DNA of 64,000 nucleotides from Jacaranda mimosifolia (taxonomy: Eukaryota; Streptophyta; Magnoliopsida; Lamiales; Bignoniaceae). The stretch spans positions 5,312,507 to 5,376,506 of the forward strand of contig CM032121.1 in NCBI GenBank assembly GCA_018894105.1, in the 5' to 3' direction. Position 1 is the first letter of the stretch. Each line of letters starts with the position of its first letter. Made by a program: the position numbers and the translations under genes. Below, one piece after another: positions 60,414-64,000 of the stretch. The notes beneath the pieces are model-generated. The model searched no databases. It saw only the letters and a program-made list of their open reading frames with translations, and was not told the DNA's origin.

Positions 60414-61138
60414 TAATGCCCAAATCAAGATTTGGATCAAGTTGCCAAGACTCGTCAAAAAATTTACCCGACAGTGCAAGATGAATATTCCTAGCTCGCA
60501 TCAATATACAAATAAATTGCTATGACGTTTTTACAGTTATTTCTGCATTATTTGTTGATCCAGCAATTTTTTCATAAGTACTCAAACAAGGAAATTCTAC
60601 AATTTTGGCTTTGTATTTTCTGCGGTATGATATTTTTAGTGGTAAACCAAAGCATAGTCAGGAGTAATTTGATCAAAACTTTAGGAATTTCAAATTTTCT
60701 TTTGATTTCTAAGGATCGTCATCTAGAATAAAGTGGTTGAAGGTGGTCCGAGGAGAATAAACTAAGAAAAAACAATAAAACAATGTAATTCACTACAAAT
60801 GCATCTACATAGCTTATTACAAGGTGGGGAAAAAAGATCAAATGATAGCTGCACAGTTTTCCCAAAACATTGTCCTGTCCATTGAAACTTGGCTTCACAC
60901 AAGTAACAAGTAAAGAACTTTCACATCTGCCATGCACTTCCAGCTCCCATACGCTTCAAATTTTTGTGTTCACCCGCTTTTTAAGTATGAAGTCTAGCTT
61001 CTAAGGAGCCGCTGCCCTTTACCTTAAGCAAAAACAGAAAGAAACTACATTTTCTTCAATTCAAGATTCACAAGGCTTCACCTTTAGAGTGGTGGTTTCA
61101 TTTCAGACCAAGGTGATAAGCGACAGAGATTGAAGAAC
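60414..61138. other. Intergenic DNA and 3' UTR of the MTV1-like gene
   Basis: The first part is AT-rich with no gene. The end should contain the 3' untranslated region of the minus-strand gene that stops at 61139. A weak open frame at 60719-60937 (minus) has no recognised similarity. Confidence 0.55.
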
Positions 61139-64000
61139 TCAAATCACACGCTTAGGGTCACGAGCTGCAGCCAGATGATCCTGCAATAGCACCAAAAGTT
61201 TATCATGTATTCATGAATTATTAGAAAATGTTTTACATTCCTATGTCATACCGCTCGACCTAAGCACATTTCAATGAATAACCGACACTCCTAGAACGCA
61301 GACTTTCCCAAATAATTCTTGTTTCCCACTCTACCCAAGTTGAGTCCCACCAATTTCCAAACAAACGCTTATTCTTGATATTATGTTCACCTGAAACTTT
61401 CTCAAAGCATGCAAATAAATCTTTACCTCTCCAATGAATCCAGCAGTTATGAAGCATATAATTTTTAAAAAAGCCTGGAAATGAAGGCGTGCCATTTCAT
61501 ACATTGTATGGCAACTTTGGCAAAGCAAGTCCATAACTCCAACCATAGAATTAATAATGCTAGGATTAATTTAAGTCAACTGATTTTCAAAGCACTCATA
61601 AGCCCCAAAAGATCAGAAAAGTTGAAGGTTCCAGTGAGTAGCGTACCATAGTAATGTGTTGCAATTAACAGATAGAGAGAAGGCACAATATAAACTTACC
61701 GAGATAAAATCAAATGCTTTGGTTTCCTCTCTCTTTGAGTCATTCATCAGTGAAGTGGGAGGTTGGGTAGCCATGCCAGGATTAAAAATATCTGGGAAGG
61801 GTGAAGAATTTCCTCCATTAGATCCGGCAGCATTAATACTTGTATTTGATTGCAGATTCCCTAGTTGCTGAAAGTCTGACATTCTAGCAAGGAACTGCTG
61901 TTGGGCGAGGAGACTCCCCATGTTACCATAATGCATTGGGAGAGAAGCAAATGCCGGATTGTATGGTAAGCCAGATGGAAAATTATATCCCATTGCACCC
62001 AAAGGAAACACAGGATTTGCATCGATCCCAGCAGCTTGAGAAGCAAATTCACCATTCAAGACATTAGGAATTTTATTATCTGGGAAGATACTGGATATTG
62101 TATCTGCATGTTCTGAGCCCTTCTCAACACTGTTTCCATTTACCTTTCCAAATGGATCATTTCCATTTATAGACAAGCTACCCATCAAGTTATTAACATC
62201 TTTTGTGGGATTTCCATGCTCCTGAGAGACCTCAGGACTCGAATTGAAAAATTCAAATGGTTCAGATTCAGTTTTATGAGCTGCTATATGGGCTTCCTTA
62301 ATCCCCAACTTGCCAACAGCCATACCAGAGAAGAAATCAGCAGTATGGTCTTTATCCTCACTGTTGTGGAAGGAGACATCTGCGAAAGGGTCATCATCAA
62401 GTTTCTGCCCTTGGGTGCTCTCACCACCACCGAAGCTGTCCCCAAATAAGTCATCAATCAGCGGGGCAGTAGAAGTTGCAGCATTTGTAACTGTTGGTTC
62501 ACACTCTGCTTTTTTTGAATCTTCCACTCCAAGAAGATCATCTGAATCACCAGTGTCTAGCAAGTCCGGCATCAATGAGGGCTGAGGCGCGTTCACTGAT
62601 TTTTCTACATGATTGATTCCTCTACCACTTTGTTCTCCACCGAGAAGACTCAATACCTGTAATGGCCAAAGGTTAACTACATCTTCTACATAGCAATTTA
62701 ACAGTAAAGACCACCCATTAAGCTATAAATTGCATAACTTGTCAATTAGAAAAATTGTAAATAGTTACTAATTGTGCCAGTGCGGTATGCTTTGTCCTAA
62801 GGCTTTGACCAAGAACAAATTTTAATTCCCATATGCATGTTACTTTTTTTAACCTGGTAGCAGTTGGTGGCATGGCCACCATTCCTAAGCGTTGCTGTGT
62901 CAATTCTTTTCAGAGCCCTGAAAGAGCTTGGGGGTAAATTTTAAATTAAGAGAACCAGAAAAGGAAATTAGACTGGCTCTTGGCATATCATCTCATAAAC
63001 ATGAAGCCTCTATTTCGTTTCATCTCCATTTCTGTTTGTAGTTTGTAATTGGTCCATTTGATGCGATCTCTGGTCTCTGTTTCACCCCTCATTTTGCTTT
63101 TATCAAAATCAGCATTTCAATGGAAATTGCAAGAGACAACAAAGAAGACAAAGATCTCTGGTAAAATTTCTCTCGTACCCCTTCCCCTTTCTTTCCCTAT
63201 CCATAACAAGGCATCTAGATAGAAACCAAAATCTTACCTTATTTGCTTTCTCCCTCAAAGATGCTTGAGGAGATTCAGAACATTGGACCACCACATCCCT
63301 GTTGTCACTAAAATATGATGATATAACAGAAAAATGCTCGTCATCTTTCTTCCTCAATACTACCTCAAGGACGCAGATAGCTTTCATACGAACCTGCAAC
63401 ATGTAGCATTTTAACACTACCGTAAGTCAAAAAAGGAATCATATATTGCTTCAGCATACATATTATTTTTTAAGTTAATGTCTACTGCTAAAAAAGAAAT
63501 ATTTGAGTCTACGCCTATTAAGATCATCACACTTGTATTGTTATGTATACCAAAACAACGACACAGAGGGCAAACCTGCCACATAGGGGATCTCAGTTTT
63601 GTTTCAATGGCATGCCCTAATGACAAAGCATCTAACTTTGAGGCTTCCACCAGGAAAACATGAAGTGCATCCCGAGTAGGCTGTAAACGGACACCACCAG
63701 ATGTTACAATGGTCTCTAATAATTTCTCTTCACGAGTCTTCTGACCATAAGTTGAACCAGAATCTTCACTACTTGTTTCTGGGTGGGATACACTGATATC
63801 TTGACCCCAGTTTCCAGAACCAGCATTTTTCGAGAACCGAGATGAGTTGTGAGTTTCAGCAGCAGAACCAATTCCTTCATATCGGTCAGAGTAATCACTT
63901 TCCCTAGTCAAAGATCTCCGAAGATTTGGGCTTTTGTAACTTCCAGTGTCATTATTTTTCCTCAGGGAAGGAGATTGTGTCAAACTGCTTAGTCCCTGTT
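61139..64000 (-). CDS. MTV1: ENTH/VHS-domain clathrin-adaptor protein (MTV1-like), 3' part; 5' end outside window
   Basis: Plant relative of tepsin, acting at the trans-Golgi network in clathrin-linked vacuolar transport. Minus-strand exons seen: 63576 to beyond 64000, 63238-63393, 61700-62656, 61139-61180. The first visible exon has a charged region (RRSLTRESDYSDRYEG) and KLLETIVTSGGVRLQPTRD, a conserved helical segment, ending SPMWQ. The second has VRMKAICVLEVVLRKKDDEHF. The long third exon is disordered and acidic, with PDLLDTGDSDDLLG, DDPFADV, NDPFGK and FFNSSPEVSQ (DPF and EFF/NPF-type adaptor-binding motifs). The short last exon encodes DHLAAARDPKRVI. All introns are GT..AG. The ENTH domain itself lies past 64000. 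Confidence 0.88.

Noticed and set aside
1..64000. CRISPR arrays, bacterial operons, tRNA or rRNA genes
   Set aside because: The sequence is plant nuclear DNA; the only tandem array is the 66-bp repeat without spacers, and no tRNA or rRNA gene was recognised by eye.

Overview
The window is nuclear DNA of a eudicot plant. The genes have many introns with GT..AG borders, the background is AT-rich, plant LTR retrotransposons are common, and there is a plastid ycf1 insertion. The R1-type NLR remnant is a family I associate with asterids; this placement is an inference.

Layout. (1) 1-15.9 kb is repeat territory. An old, degenerate Copia element (1527-10903, TSD GATAT) carries an unclassified insertion in its 5' LTR, a solo Gypsy LTR in its leader (3603-4337, TSD GTTTG) and a second solo LTR, inverted, in its 3' LTR (10000-10692, TSD CCTGC). 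A Tourist-like MITE (11278-11731) and further AT-rich repeat debris follow. (2) 15.9-25.3 kb is an R1-type NLR pseudogene, split in its NB-ARC region by a younger Copia element (17610-23613, TSD GAAAG). (3) 28.2-48.6 kb is a gene island: laccase (+), glucose-6-phosphate 1-epimerase-like (+), a SYP112-like syntaxin (-), phosphopantetheine adenylyltransferase COAD (-), a non-autonomous Mutator-like element (42983-45129), a plastid ycf1 fragment, and a DUF829/TMEM53-like protein (-). (4) 49.6-60.4 kb is a complete but mutated Tat-lineage Gypsy element (TSD CTTTC). It has two RNase H domains, a 66-bp tandem array and an antisense multi-exon accessory gene. (5) 61.1-64 kb is the 3' part of an ENTH/VHS gene resembling MTV1 (-); it runs off the window.

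The host genes look like independent single genes and not a cluster: cell-wall oxidation (laccase), sugar phosphate metabolism, SNARE fusion, CoA synthesis and clathrin-linked trafficking. The most unusual signals are in the transposons: a primer-binding site in the younger Copia element that is a perfect 16-nt complement of its own U5, a stem-loop kept in four Tat-type LTRs, and the antisense gene with its own TATA box. I made exon models by reading splice sites; each complete model sums to a whole number of codons.
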